Both the position numbers and the translations under genes were made by a program. Below are positions 1-8,881 of a stretch of 64,000 nucleotides of DNA, in pieces. Source of the stretch: Sideroxydans sp. (GTDB taxonomy: Bacteria; Pseudomonadota; Gammaproteobacteria; Burkholderiales; Gallionellaceae); contig VMTA01000003.1 in assembly GCA_013791855.1 (NCBI GenBank), positions 27,499 through 91,498 on the forward strand, given 5' to 3'. The notes under the pieces were generated by a model that ran no database searches, was not told the origin of the DNA, and saw nothing but the letters and a program-made list of their open reading frames with translations. Every line of letters starts with the position of its first letter. Positions within the stretch are counted from its first letter, which is position 1.

Positions 1-100
1 GGTTAACATTCAATTCGCGCAATGATTCATTGGTCTTTGTTGCACCACCACCCAGCAGCGCATCCAATCCCCGACCCAGCCCCTTGTTTATCTTTGCCAT
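1..100 (-). CDS. parB: ParB chromosome-partitioning protein, N-terminal fragment
   Basis: The reverse strand from the ATG at 98-100 reads MAKINKGLGRGLDALLGG, the basic, glycine-rich N-terminus typical of chromosomal ParB/Spo0J, and the frame stays open to the window edge. Only about 33 residues are visible, so the CTP-binding and parS-binding domains lie outside. It sits 22 bp downstream of parA in the same direction, the usual parA-parB order near bacterial origins. ParB loads on parS sites and recruits SMC. Two parS-like sites are present in this window (3486-3501 and 9994-10009), which supports the call. Confidence 0.85.
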   Translation of the reverse strand, partial: MAKINKGLGRGLDALLGGGATKTNESLRELNVN

Positions 101-122
101 TTTATTTTCCGTTTAATTTAAG

Positions 123-905
123 TTATTGAATGCCTTGATTAAACTCAGATCTATTCAAGATTTCTCCCGCCAGCGCCAGATATGCCTGCGTGCCTTTGGA
201 TTGGGCATCGTGGTACAGCACGGGCACACCGTAGCTGGGCGCTTCGGCCAATCGAATATTGCGAGGGATAACCGTGCGATAGACCTTCTCCCCGAAGTGC
301 TGCTGCAATTGCGCAGAGACCTGCTGGGCCAGCGAGTTGCGGGGATCGAACATGGTGCGTAGCAATCCTTCGATCTCCAGCTGAGGATTCAGGCTTTCGC
401 GCACCATGCGTATGGTGTTCACCAAATCACTCAAGCCTTCCAGCGCATAGTATTCGCACTGCATCGGAATCATCACCGAATGGGCTGCGCACAAACCGTT
501 CAGAGTCAGCAGATTCAGCGCGGGAGGGCAATCTACCAGGACATAGTCGTATTCACCTGCGACCGCCTCGATCTCTTTCTTCAGTCGTGTTTCACGACCT
601 TCTACGTTCACCAGTTCGATTTCGGCACCCGCCAGATCTCTGCTCGCCGCCAACACGTCGTACTTACCTTGCTGATAGCTTATTCTTGCTTGAGCAATCG
701 TGGCTTCACCCAGCAACACATCATAGACAGTCACTTCCTGCGCATGTTTGTCGATGCCACTGCCCATGGTCGCATTCGCTTGCGGATCAAGATCGACCAG
801 TAATACGCGCTTTTTCGCCGCAGCCAGACTGGCTGCCAGATTCACTGTGGTTGTGGTCTTGCCAACCCCGCCCTTCTGGTTGGTGATTGCCATTATTCTT
901 GCCAT
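123..905 (-). CDS. parA: ParA/Soj chromosome-partitioning ATPase
   Basis: This 260-residue protein belongs to the ParA/MinD deviant-Walker ATPases, which form dynamic gradients on the nucleoid and segregate ParB-parS complexes. The deviant Walker A motif KGGVGKTT is at residues 10-17, with the signature lysine. A Walker A-prime/B segment (VLVDCPPALN) follows near residue 122. The length fits chromosomal Soj-type ParA without an N-terminal DNA-binding extension. The first ATG (905) is preferred over the one four codons later because GGGAG lies 8 nt upstream. It lies between rsmG and parB in the conserved origin-proximal operon. Confidence 0.95.
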   Translation of the reverse strand: MARIMAITNQKGGVGKTTTTVNLAASLAAAKKRVLLVDLDPQANATMGSGIDKHAQEVTVYDVLLGEATIAQARISYQQGKYDVLAASRDLAGAEIELVNVEGRETRLKKEIEAVAGEYDYVLVDCPPALNLLTLNGLCAAHSVMIPMQCEYYALEGLSDLVNTIRMVRESLNPQLEIEGLLRTMFDPRNSLAQQVSAQLQQHFGEKVYRTVIPRNIRLAEAPSYGVPVLYHDAQSKGTQAYLALAGEILNRSEFNQGIQ

Positions 906-917
906 TCCTGTCGCTCC

Positions 918-1532
918 CTATTTCCTGCCTGCGATCACCAGACTTCTTGATGCATCAAGTCCCGGCACATGCAATGTGATGATGTGGTCGATTCTGTATT
1001 GCCCGGGAATCCCCTCTTCCATTTTCCCCTTCATTGCAGCCCATCGCCCTTCTGGAGCAAGCAAACCTTCTGTCAAACTGAAGAAATTCCCTAACTCGGT
1101 GAATGCCCGAGAGATTATCCCGTCGAACCGAATCCCTTCCTGCCAATCTTCTACTCTACCGGTATGGACTTGCACGTTCTTCAAGCCCAGCTGAATGGCT
1201 GCCTGCTGTACAAATCCAGTTTTCTTTGAATTGCTGTCCAGCAATGTGAAATCCCAGTCCGGTCGCATGATTGCGAGCACTATTCCCGGAAGCCCGCCCC
1301 CGCAGCCCACGTCCAACCATTTTCCCGCCCAAAGATGCGGCAGCACTGCCAGACTATCCAACAAATGGTAAGTCACCATCTCCGGTCCGCTGCCGATCGC
1401 GGTCAGGTTGTACACTTTATTCCATTTTTGCATCAAGGCCATATATTGGAGCAACTTTGACTGCGCGTCAGCGGTCAATTCAATACCCAGTTGACCCGCG
1501 CCATCTATCAGCATCTGGCGTTCATTTTGCAT
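918..1532 (-). CDS. rsmG: 16S rRNA (guanine-527-N7)-methyltransferase RsmG
   Basis: A 204-residue SAM-dependent methyltransferase that makes m7G527 in 16S rRNA. The SAM-binding glycine-rich loop [12 protein letters not shown] is at about residues 73-84, followed by the acidic motif [11 protein letters not shown] conserved in GidB/RsmG. The length matches the family (about 205-210). Its start overlaps the 3' end of mnmG by 11 bp, so the two are translationally linked, the classical gidA-gidB pair. parA follows after 12 bp. Confidence 0.95.
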   Translation of the reverse strand: MQNERQMLIDGAGQLGIELTADAQSKLLQYMALMQKWNKVYNLTAIGSGPEMVTYHLLDSLAVLPHLWAGKWLDVGCGGGLPGIVLAIMRPDWDFTLLDSNSKKTGFVQQAAIQLGLKNVQVHTGRVEDWQEGIRFDGIISRAFTELGNFFSLTEGLLAPEGRWAAMKGKMEEGIPGQYRIDHIITLHVPGLDASRSLVIAGRK

Positions 1533-3435
1533 CTTCGTTGCCCGCCCGACTTGTGCGAAATCCCCGCTTCAAATGCACCAGCAGCAAGGAAATATCAGCC
1601 GGTGTGATGCCCGAAATCCGGCTCGCATGGCCAATAGTTTCAGGCTTCTGCAGGTTCAATCTCTGTTGCGCTTCGATGGATAAAGCTCTTACTTCCCGGT
1701 AATCGAGTGTTGCGGGCAGTTGCAGGTCTTCCTGCGCGGCTTGTTGTTGCACCTCTTGATTCTGCTTGGTGATGTAGCCCTGATATTTGGCACCGATCTC
1801 CACTTGCTGCGCCACTACATCATCCACCACTCGCTCTCCACTATTGGGCAGCGACATCAGCGCGTCGTAGCTCACCTCTGGCCGCCTCAGCAGATCGTAC
1901 AAGGAGTATTCCCGCTCTACGTTTTTCCCCAGAACACGAATAGCGTGTTCTTCGCTCAGGATCGCTGGGTTGATCCAAGTCGATTTCAAGCGCTGCTCTT
2001 CACGCGCTATCGCTTCGCGTTTTTCATCAAACGCACGCCAACGCGCCTCACTTACCACGCCCAGATTCCAGCCTATCTCCGTCAAGCGCAGGTCCGCATT
2101 GTCTTCGCGCAACTGCAGTCTGTATTCAGCCCGACTGGTGAACATCCGATAGGGCTCCGTCACACCTCTGGCGGTCAGGTCATCGACCATCACACCAAGG
2201 TAGGCTTCGTTGCGCTTCGGACTCCATGCCTCTTGCTCGCGCGCATGTCGTGCGGCATTCATTCCCGCCAACAACCCTTGGGCTGCCGCCTCTTCATAGC
2301 CTGTCGTGCCATTGATCTGCCCTGCAAAGAACAATCCCGCAATTGCTTTGGTTTCCAGCGATCGTTTTAGCCCTCTCGGGTCGAAATAGTCGTATTCAAT
2401 GGCATAGCCAGGGCGCAATATATGCGCATTTTCAAGGCCCTTGATCGAGCGCACCAACGCTATCTGCACATCGAATGGAAGACTGGTCGATATTCCGTTG
2501 GGATATATCTCATGTGTCAGCAGACCCTCTGGCTCAAGAAATATCTGATGGGAATCCTTACCGGCGAATCGGGTTATCTTGTCTTCGACGGAAGGACAAT
2601 AACGGGGGCCCACCCCCTCGATCACACCAGTGAACATCGGAGAACGATCCAGCCCTCCGCGAATGATTTCATGGGTTTTTTCATTGGTTTCAGTGATCCA
2701 GCATGGCAATTGTCTCGGGTGCTGAGCTGCTTTACCCATAAACGAGAACACGGGTTCCGGATCATCTCCCCGCTGTTCTTGCATGACTGAAAAATCGATG
2801 CTGCGACCATCCAGTCTTGGTGGTGTGCCGGTCTTCAACCGCCCCACGGGCATCCCCATCTCCCGGAGTTGCTCCGAAAGCGTGATCGAGGGCGGATCGC
2901 CGGCTCGTCCAGCAGAGTAATTCGATTGCCCCACATGTATCAGGCCCGACAGAAAGGTTCCTGCCGTCAGAACAACACTTTTTGCAGAAAAGCGTATTCC
3001 CGCTTGCGTCTTCACACCCTCAACTCTATTTGCGTTGACTATCAATGCATCCACGGCCTGCTGGAAGAGCCACAGATTCGGCTGATTCTCCAGCCGCGAG
3101 CGAATGGCTTGTTTGTAAAGCAACCTGTCAGCCTGCGCCCTAGTAGCCCTGACTGCCGGGCCTTTACTGGCATTCAGAATACGAAATTGAATTCCACCTT
3201 CATCCGTCGCTGCGGCCATGGCCCCATCCAACGCATCGACCTCTTTAACAAGGTGCCCCTTCCCTATCCCGCCAATCGACGGGTTGCAGGACATTTGCCC
3301 CAGGGTTTCAATGTTATGACTGAGCAGCAGCGTCCTACAGCCAGCGCGCGCGCTTACTAGCGCCGCCTCCGTTCCTGCATGGCCGCCGCCAACAATAATC
3401 ACGTCAAATTTATCGGGATAATCCATTCTATTCAT
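1522..3435 (-). CDS. mnmG: tRNA uridine-34 5-carboxymethylaminomethyl modification enzyme MnmG
   Basis: MnmG (GidA) is the FAD-dependent partner of MnmE and forms cmnm5U at the wobble position of certain tRNAs, using methylene-tetrahydrofolate. The Rossmann FAD motif [11 protein letters not shown] is at residues 15-25. The conserved [14 protein letters not shown] block follows near residue 50, and the full helical C-terminal domain is present (637 residues, normal is about 630). A second in-frame ATG three codons downstream is possible. The MnmE gene lies just upstream in the same direction, separated by an 80-bp gap that contains a parS-like site. Confidence 0.96.
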   Translation of the reverse strand: MNRMDYPDKFDVIIVGGGHAGTEAALVSARAGCRTLLLSHNIETLGQMSCNPSIGGIGKGHLVKEVDALDGAMAAATDEGGIQFRILNASKGPAVRATRAQADRLLYKQAIRSRLENQPNLWLFQQAVDALIVNANRVEGVKTQAGIRFSAKSVVLTAGTFLSGLIHVGQSNYSAGRAGDPPSITLSEQLREMGMPVGRLKTGTPPRLDGRSIDFSVMQEQRGDDPEPVFSFMGKAAQHPRQLPCWITETNEKTHEIIRGGLDRSPMFTGVIEGVGPRYCPSVEDKITRFAGKDSHQIFLEPEGLLTHEIYPNGISTSLPFDVQIALVRSIKGLENAHILRPGYAIEYDYFDPRGLKRSLETKAIAGLFFAGQINGTTGYEEAAAQGLLAGMNAARHAREQEAWSPKRNEAYLGVMVDDLTARGVTEPYRMFTSRAEYRLQLREDNADLRLTEIGWNLGVVSEARWRAFDEKREAIAREEQRLKSTWINPAILSEEHAIRVLGKNVEREYSLYDLLRRPEVSYDALMSLPNSGERVVDDVVAQQVEIGAKYQGYITKQNQEVQQQAAQEDLQLPATLDYREVRALSIEAQQRLNLQKPETIGHASRISGITPADISLLLVHLKRGFRTSRAGNEDAK

Positions 3436-3485
3436 GAATCACAAGGGGGGCGCATCTTACATCAGGGCGGCCAACTACAAAACCA

Positions 3486-3501
3486 CGTTTCACGTGAAAC
3501 A
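3486..3501. promoter_or_regulatory. parS-like ParB-binding site (mnmE-mnmG gap)
   Basis: The 16-mer CGTTTCACGTGAAACA matches the parS consensus TGTTNCACGTGAAACA at 15 of 16 positions, and its core is a perfect palindrome. It lies in a non-coding gap about 4 kb from dnaA, where chromosomal parS sites usually cluster. Sequence match only; ParB binding is inferred. Confidence 0.85.
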
Positions 3502-3514
3502 ATTGGTTTCTATT

Positions 3515-4858
3515 CTATTTCCCCACGCAAAACTTCCCAAAAATCTCACCCAGTAAATCATCGGCAACAAATTCTCCAGTGATCTGATTAAGTGCGTTTT
3601 GGGTTTGGCGCAGGGATTCTGCAAACAATTCAAGTTGGGAGCACAAGGTCTCCGCGCCTCTCAGGGCTGTCAATGCTTGGTTGATTGCATCCATGTGCCT
3701 GGTTCTGGCCATGAATATGCCTTCTTCCCTATGCCAGCCTATAGCGTTCAAGATAGCGGCTTTAAGCAGCTCGATCCCATCCCCTGTCTTGGCAGAAAGG
3801 AATACCCGGGTCGTCCCCTCATGGCTTTCGATTGCAGCTTGCATGCCGGTCAAATCGATCTTGTTATGTACAAAAATTGTCGGAGTTGCTCCACCCCGGA
3901 TCTCGGCCTTGACTAGGGCTTGTGCTGCTGCAGCGTCTGATTCGTCTATCAATAATATGAGAAGGTCGGCTTTATCTATACTTTGACGCGCACGAACAAT
4001 GCCCATCTGTTCCAATACATCTTCTGTTTCCCGAATCCCTGCGGTATCAATAAGATGAATGGGCACACCCTCGATCTGCAGTGCTTGCCGTATGGTGTCC
4101 CGCGTAGTGCCCGGGATATCACTCACCAGCGCTACCTCTTCGCCTGAAAGTCGATTCAATAAGCTGGATTTCCCCGCATTTGGTGCGCCAATAAGTACTA
4201 CTTGAGCACCCTCGCGCAAAATATTTCCCTGGGTTGCCAGTGACTGTATGTGCTCAAGCTCTGCCCTCAAGGTACCCAAATCAGCTTGTAACCGGCCGTG
4301 GTCAACGCTGACAACGCCCTCTTCTTCAGGAAAGTCCAAGGTTGCTTCGACAAAGACTCTCAGGCGTATGGTTTTGTCCAGAACAGCGGTGATGGCCCTA
4401 GAGAATTCACCATTTAGAGAACGCACAGCGCTCTTTGCAGCCTGCTGTGTAGTGGCTGCAATAAGGTCTGCAATGCTTTCTGCCTGAGCCAGGTCCAGTT
4501 TGCCATTCAAGAATGCGCGCTGGCTGAACTCCCCAGGCTGGGCAAGACGCGCACCAAGACTGATGCAGCGATTCAGAACTGACTGCAGCACCGCCGGCCC
4601 GCCATGCCCCTGTAATTCAAGAACCTCTTCGCCTGTAAAGGAATTGGGGGCGGTGAAATACAGCGCTATTCCCTGATCCAGGGTTTCCCCAGCCTCATCC
4701 AGGAGTGACGTATAGGTGGCGATACGCGGAGCCAGTTTTCGACCCGTAACGGCTTCCGACAGATCCACCAGGGATCTGCCCGACACTCTAACCACACCGA
4801 TCCCGCCCTGACCGGGCGCGGTGGCGATCGCCGCTATTGTGTCAGGCTTTGGAAGCAC
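3515..4858 (-). CDS. mnmE: tRNA modification GTPase MnmE
   Basis: A 447-residue GTPase that works with MnmG on wobble uridines. It has an N-terminal folate-binding domain, then a helical domain with an inserted Ras-like G domain: G1 GAPNAGKSS (about 225-233), G3 DTAG, G4 NKID. It ends in FCVGK, the conserved C-terminal CxGK motif whose cysteine is catalytic. The start is GTG at 4858 and overlaps the end of yidC by 17 bp, so it is probably cotranslated. Length and motif order are normal. Confidence 0.96.
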   Translation of the reverse strand: MLPKPDTIAAIATAPGQGGIGVVRVSGRSLVDLSEAVTGRKLAPRIATYTSLLDEAGETLDQGIALYFTAPNSFTGEEVLELQGHGGPAVLQSVLNRCISLGARLAQPGEFSQRAFLNGKLDLAQAESIADLIAATTQQAAKSAVRSLNGEFSRAITAVLDKTIRLRVFVEATLDFPEEEGVVSVDHGRLQADLGTLRAELEHIQSLATQGNILREGAQVVLIGAPNAGKSSLLNRLSGEEVALVSDIPGTTRDTIRQALQIEGVPIHLIDTAGIRETEDVLEQMGIVRARQSIDKADLLILLIDESDAAAAQALVKAEIRGGATPTIFVHNKIDLTGMQAAIESHEGTTRVFLSAKTGDGIELLKAAILNAIGWHREEGIFMARTRHMDAINQALTALRGAETLCSQLELFAESLRQTQNALNQITGEFVADDLLGEIFGKFCVGK

Positions 4859-6473
4859 CCTTTTGAGCCGTTTCTGCTGCGTGAGTGATATACCACTGCT
4901 GCGATATGGACAAGATGTTGTTCACGATCGAATACAACACCAGTCCTGCGGGGAAAAAGAAGAATATGACGCTGAATGCCACGGGCATGATTTGCATGAT
5001 CTTCGCTTGCAACGGGTCTGTCGGCGTGGGATTGAGTTTGCTTTGTATCAGCATGCTGATACCCATGATGATAGGCAGCACAAAATACGGATCGGTTGCA
5101 GACAGATCGACTATCCAGCCCACAAACGGCGCATGACGCAACTCTACGCTTTCCAGAATCGCCCAGTAAAGGCCGATGAATACTGGGATCTGGATCAATA
5201 CCGGCAGGCATCCGCCCAGGGGATTGATTTTCTCGCTCTTGTATAGATCCATCATGGCGCGATTCAGGCGCTCACGATCATCGCCACATTGCTGTTTGAT
5301 CTTTTCCAGCTTGGGAGCGACCAGGCGCATTTTTGCCATGGACCGGTAACTCGCCGCGGACAGGGGGAAGAATGCAAGTTTGATCAATACCGTCAGCAAG
5401 ATGATGGATACGCCCCAGTTCCCGATCCAGCCATTCAGGAATGACATCAGCCAAAACAACGGAGCGGCGAATATCGTGAAGATCCCATAATCCACCGACA
5501 AACCCAAACCGGGGACTATATCGTTAAGTTTTGTCTGGGCCGGTCCAACATATAGTCGTGATTTGATCTCGGCCGTTTGGCCGGGTGCGATCTCTGCTTC
5601 CGGCATAACAACACCCGCCGAATACAGGCCCTCGCCCAGTGATTTGGTGTAGAACTCACGCTGTCCGTTGCCCTCTGGTAGCCACGCTGATACGAAATAG
5701 TGCTGCAACATGCCCACCCAGCCATTGTTGGCTGCTGTAGGCAATTTTTGCTTTTCCTTGGCAATATCGCTGAATTCGATCTTCAGAAACTTTTCTTCAT
5801 CCGTATAGATTGCCGGGCCGGTATAGGTAGGAATGAACATTGACCCACCTTCTGGCGGCACATCATCCCTTACCAGTTGAAAGTAGGCTGTGGGCTGGAT
5901 AGCTTCCTTGCTTTTGTTTTCAATTTTATAAACAACATCAACCAGATAAGAATCACGATGAAATGTATAGATCTTTGAAACCTGCGCCTGGCCGCTTTCC
6001 GTGGCAGACAGAACAACAGATATCTCATCTTTACCGCTTTCAAGACGTGTCGTGCCGCTCGAGCTTGTCTGAAATACCGCATTGTGCGTGGGAAGCCCCG
6101 GACCCAATAACCCGGACTGGGCTACATATGTGTGGCTTTCATCCTGCTGAAACAGCGTAATCGGTTTTGTTTTATCGTCTGCAACACGATGTTTCAACAA
6201 AGTAAAGCTATTGATGTTTCCGCCGGCTGTATCTATCTTTGCAACATAGTTACCTGTTTCAACCACCAAGACTTGCCCTGTTGCTGCCTTTATTTTGCTC
6301 TCATTTGGCTGAGCAGGAACCGATTTGAGCGAGGTCACTTCCGGTGTTTGAGCGACACCTTTATTATTCTGGATCTGCGGGCTTGCGGGCTGCCCTTGGC
6401 GATTCCACTCTCCCCACAATATGATCAAGGAAAAAGAAAAGACAATAAATAGTAATAAGCGCCGCGTTTCCAT
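4842..6473 (-). CDS. yidC: Membrane protein insertase YidC
   Basis: YidC inserts and folds inner-membrane proteins, alone or with SecYEG. This 543-residue protein has the Gram-negative layout: an N-terminal signal-anchor (LLLFIVFSFSLIILW), a large periplasmic beta domain (about residues 60-330), and then the conserved five-helix core, including the LGGCLPVLIQIPVFIGLYWA region and a final hydrophobic segment VFFFFPAGLVLYSIVN-like. The ATG at 6473 is preferred over an adjacent upstream TTG. The order rpmH-rnpA-yidD-yidC-mnmE is strongly conserved. Confidence 0.96.
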   Translation of the reverse strand: METRRLLLFIVFSFSLIILWGEWNRQGQPASPQIQNNKGVAQTPEVTSLKSVPAQPNESKIKAATGQVLVVETGNYVAKIDTAGGNINSFTLLKHRVADDKTKPITLFQQDESHTYVAQSGLLGPGLPTHNAVFQTSSSGTTRLESGKDEISVVLSATESGQAQVSKIYTFHRDSYLVDVVYKIENKSKEAIQPTAYFQLVRDDVPPEGGSMFIPTYTGPAIYTDEEKFLKIEFSDIAKEKQKLPTAANNGWVGMLQHYFVSAWLPEGNGQREFYTKSLGEGLYSAGVVMPEAEIAPGQTAEIKSRLYVGPAQTKLNDIVPGLGLSVDYGIFTIFAAPLFWLMSFLNGWIGNWGVSIILLTVLIKLAFFPLSAASYRSMAKMRLVAPKLEKIKQQCGDDRERLNRAMMDLYKSEKINPLGGCLPVLIQIPVFIGLYWAILESVELRHAPFVGWIVDLSATDPYFVLPIIMGISMLIQSKLNPTPTDPLQAKIMQIMPVAFSVIFFFFPAGLVLYSIVNNILSISQQWYITHAAETAQKGASKA

Positions 6474-6497
6474 CAATCTGTCACCTGTTAATGATAT

Positions 6498-6707
6498 TTA
6501 AGGTACGGGGTCAAATCCGCCAGCATTCCAGGGGTTGCACCGCAATATTCGCTTTGCGGACAGCCAAGCGCCCTTCAGAGCCCCGTGTTTAACGATCGCC
6601 TCTTCTGCGTATTGTGAGCAACTAGGATGAAACCTGCATGACGGCGGCAAGAGCGGACTGATCAGATATTTGTATCCGCGCACCAAGAGCAGAAATAGTG
6701 ATTTCAT
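6498..6707 (-). CDS. yidD: Membrane protein insertion efficiency factor YidD
   Basis: A 69-residue protein of the YidD (Haemolytic/DUF37) family, thought to assist YidC-dependent insertion. The diagnostic motif [15 protein letters not shown] segment ([11 protein letters not shown]) and the preceding PPSCRFHP are present, as is the terminal [13 protein letters not shown] signature. The start overlaps the rnpA stop by 4 bp, and yidC begins 24 bp downstream. The hydrophobic N-terminus is probably an amphipathic membrane anchor. Confidence 0.93.
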   Translation of the reverse strand: MKSLFLLLVRGYKYLISPLLPPSCRFHPSCSQYAEEAIVKHGALKGAWLSAKRILRCNPWNAGGFDPVP

Positions 6708-7063
6708 TTGTTCGCCAATACCCGCTTCAGCATCTCTGCAAGTACAGAGAAAACCTGAGATAGTTCCGCCTTTTCGATCGGTCTTCTCAATCGAACAATC
6801 ACATCTTGTTGTAAGCCGCTTCTATCTTGAAGGCGAAAGCTCTCTCGGATCTTCCTCTTCAATCTGTTGCGTTGAGCGGCGCCAGGTATGTGGCGCTTAC
6901 CAACGGACAATCCCAGTCTTGCACATCCTGAATTGTTTGGTCTGGAATGAACAGCAAACCAACGATTCAATAAGGGCTTTTCTTGCAAAAGCCCGGAAAA
7001 ACCTTCTTGGCGAGAAATTCTAAAACGCCGGGAAAAATGAAAGTTTTGTCCTGCTTTAAACAC
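6704..7063 (-). CDS. rnpA: Ribonuclease P protein component
   Basis: The basic protein subunit of RNase P, which matures tRNA 5' ends with the RNA subunit. The family signature [13 protein letters not shown] is present (about residues 64-76), as is the [14 protein letters not shown]-terminal motif. I chose the GTG at 7063, which gives 119 residues, the usual length. It overlaps the rpmH stop by 8 bp (GTGTTTAA). The frame also has an ATG at 7114, but that would add 17 residues lying wholly inside rpmH. The two starts cannot be separated from sequence alone. Confidence 0.9.
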   Translation of the reverse strand: MFKAGQNFHFSRRFRISRQEGFSGLLQEKPLLNRWFAVHSRPNNSGCARLGLSVGKRHIPGAAQRNRLKRKIRESFRLQDRSGLQQDVIVRLRRPIEKAELSQVFSVLAEMLKRVLANK

Positions 7064-7190
7064 CAAGACGGGTTCTACCCTTGGCTCGGCGGGCGGCAAT
7101 AACTGCACGACCACCTTTGGTCTTCATGCGGACGAGGAATCCGTGTGTACGTTTTCTTTTGGTTACTGACGGTTGAAATGTGCGCTTCAT
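7056..7190 (-). CDS. rpmH: 50S ribosomal protein L34
   Basis: A 44-residue basic ribosomal protein. The reverse strand from the ATG at 7188-7190 reads [19 protein letters not shown] and ends [10 protein letters not shown], matching L34 end to end. It is first in the leftward operon, directly behind a good sigma-70 promoter (7228-7256), and its last codons overlap rnpA. It lies back to back with dnaA across the origin gap. Confidence 0.97.
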   Translation of the reverse strand: MKRTFQPSVTKRKRTHGFLVRMKTKGGRAVIAARRAKGRTRLGV

Positions 7191-7335
7191 GGCTGAATCC
7201 TATATTTCTAGTATTGAAAAGCGCGCAATTACAATCGTTTGCGCTTCTGCTGTCAAGTTTAATTTATATTGTGGATAACTTTGGGTGGAGCTTGTAGAAT
7301 TGAACAGTCTATAAGCAATCGAAACCTGACTTTTT
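7191..7335. other. rpmH-dnaA intergenic region with DnaA box (origin-side 1)
   Basis: This AT-rich divergent gap holds the rpmH promoter on the reverse strand and a perfect DnaA box, TGTGGATAA (7270-7278, the complement of TTATCCACA). The box directly abuts a TATATT element that could be the dnaA -10 box, which would allow DnaA autorepression. No -35 box with normal spacing was found for dnaA. Confidence 0.7.
7228..7256 (-). promoter_or_regulatory. Sigma-70 promoter of the rpmH-rnpA-yidD-yidC operon
   Basis: On the reverse strand a perfect -35 box TTGACA (7251-7256) is followed after exactly 17 bp by TGTAAT (7228-7233) as the -10 box, about 40 bp before the rpmH start codon. Spacing and match are close to consensus. 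The transcription start is inferred. Confidence 0.65.
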
Positions 7336-8682
7336 ATGTCATCCCAAGGCTTGTCTGTGTGCTACCAGAAGTATTTTCAGGAATTGCTGCCTCCGCAACA
7401 ATATAATTCCTGGATCAAGCCGTTATTGTTTGAAATAGATGGTAACAAGGTAATCCTTACCGCGCCGAATAGTTTTACGTTAAGAATCATTCAAGAACGT
7501 TTTCTTTCCGCGCTAGCAAAACAAGCTCATGATTTTTTTGGTTTTCCTGCTGAAATCGAGCTGCGGCTGCAAAAAAAACGAGCTGTTAAATTGGCAACGC
7601 CCACCGAACAGCTGCCCCCTTCCTCTCCTGTTTCATCTATACCTGCAAAAGTATCAAAGTCAGCAAGCAAGCTAAATCCTATGCTGACTTTTGATACTTT
7701 TGTAACTGGAAAAGCCAATCAACTTGCCCACGCCGCTGGTTTGCAGGTTGCTGAAACACCAGGGGCGACATATAACCCGCTATTTGTCTATGGCGGGGTG
7801 GGGTTGGGGAAAACCCACCTTTTGCAGTCCATCGGCAACTTGGTGGCAAAAGAGAATAGCGACGCAAAGATCTGCTATATCCACGCAACCAATTACGTTT
7901 CTGGCGTAGTCAAAGCGTTCCAGACAAAGAGTTTTGATGAGTTCAAGCAGTTTTATAACTCTTTGGATTTGCTGCTTATTGATGATATTCAGTTTATTGC
8001 TGATAAACCTGGTACTCAACAAGAGTTCTTCTACACCCTTAATTCTTTGATCGATACCAATAAACAGGTCGTTATATCCTGTGATACCTTTCCAAAGGAG
8101 ATTTCAGGGATCGAGCCGCGCCTTACTTCGAGATTCACGTGTGGATTAACAGTAGCTATTGAGCCACCGGGACTAGAAATGCGGGTGGCTATCCTGTTAC
8201 AGAAGGCAGCAAACAGTTCAACACCCATCTCTGAAGATGTCGCTTTCTTCATCGCCAAACATGTTCGTTCGAATATTCGTGAATTGGAAGGTGCTTTGAA
8301 CAGGATTGAAGCCTATGCTCGGTTTCATAAGAAGGTTATTTCGATTGATTTGGCCAAAGAAGCCTTGAAAGACTTGCTGGCCGCGCAAAACAAACAAGTA
8401 ACAATAGAAAATATTCAAAAGACCGTAGCCGACTTTTACCGAATCAAGCTAGTTGAATTGTTATCCAAAAAAAGGACTCGAGCGATTGCCCGTCCCCGAC
8501 AAATCGCCATGTCTTTGGCTAGGGAATTAACTCAACTAAGCCTTCCGGAAATCGGAAATACTTTCGGTGGTAGGGACCATACCACTGTGTTGCACGCTTG
8601 TAAGACGATAGATGCATTAAGAAACTCTGATTCAACGATCGAAGCTGAATTCAATCTATTGCATCAGACGTTAAGGGGATAA
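7336..8682 (+). CDS. dnaA: Chromosomal replication initiator DnaA
   Basis: DnaA binds DnaA boxes, melts the origin and loads the DnaB helicase. The 448-residue protein has a domain I N-terminus (about 1-80), a short linker, the AAA+ domain with Walker A GGVGLGKTHLL (about 154-164) and Walker B LLLIDDIQF, and a C-terminal helix-turn-helix with the signature GGRDHTTVLHACKTI that reads the DnaA box. It is followed by dnaN and gyrB in the standard order and flanked by DnaA boxes. Its GC content looks lower than in the metabolic genes further right. Confidence 0.98.
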   Translation: MSSQGLSVCYQKYFQELLPPQQYNSWIKPLLFEIDGNKVILTAPNSFTLRIIQERFLSALAKQAHDFFGFPAEIELRLQKKRAVKLATPTEQLPPSSPVSSIPAKVSKSASKLNPMLTFDTFVTGKANQLAHAAGLQVAETPGATYNPLFVYGGVGLGKTHLLQSIGNLVAKENSDAKICYIHATNYVSGVVKAFQTKSFDEFKQFYNSLDLLLIDDIQFIADKPGTQQEFFYTLNSLIDTNKQVVISCDTFPKEISGIEPRLTSRFTCGLTVAIEPPGLEMRVAILLQKAANSSTPISEDVAFFIAKHVRSNIRELEGALNRIEAYARFHKKVISIDLAKEALKDLLAAQNKQVTIENIQKTVADFYRIKLVELLSKKRTRAIARPRQIAMSLARELTQLSLPEIGNTFGGRDHTTVLHACKTIDALRNSDSTIEAEFNLLHQTLRG

Positions 8683-8881
8683 CTCTGAATTTTATTGATT
8701 GTACTTGTGGATAACTATGGATATGTTCCATATCTAATTTTTATCCACAATCTATGTACAGTGTTCAGTGTATTTCGCTAACAGTACTCAAAGTTTGCTT
8801 GTTGTTGAATTAGTTTGAGTTTTACGAGTTTCCACAAAAACTTGCGCTATTATTATTTATATTAAGAATTTAAGGAAAAAC
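8683..8881. other. dnaA-dnaN intergenic region, probable oriC core
   Basis: This 199-bp AT-rich gap contains two perfect DnaA boxes in opposite orientation: TGTGGATAA at 8706-8714 and TTATCCACA at 8741-8749. A run made almost entirely of A and T follows at about 8847-8880, a candidate unwinding element. The last bases (TAAGGA) serve as the dnaN ribosome-binding site. Together with the box before dnaA this suggests an origin split around dnaA. Assignment as oriC is inferred from context and boxes. Confidence 0.7.
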
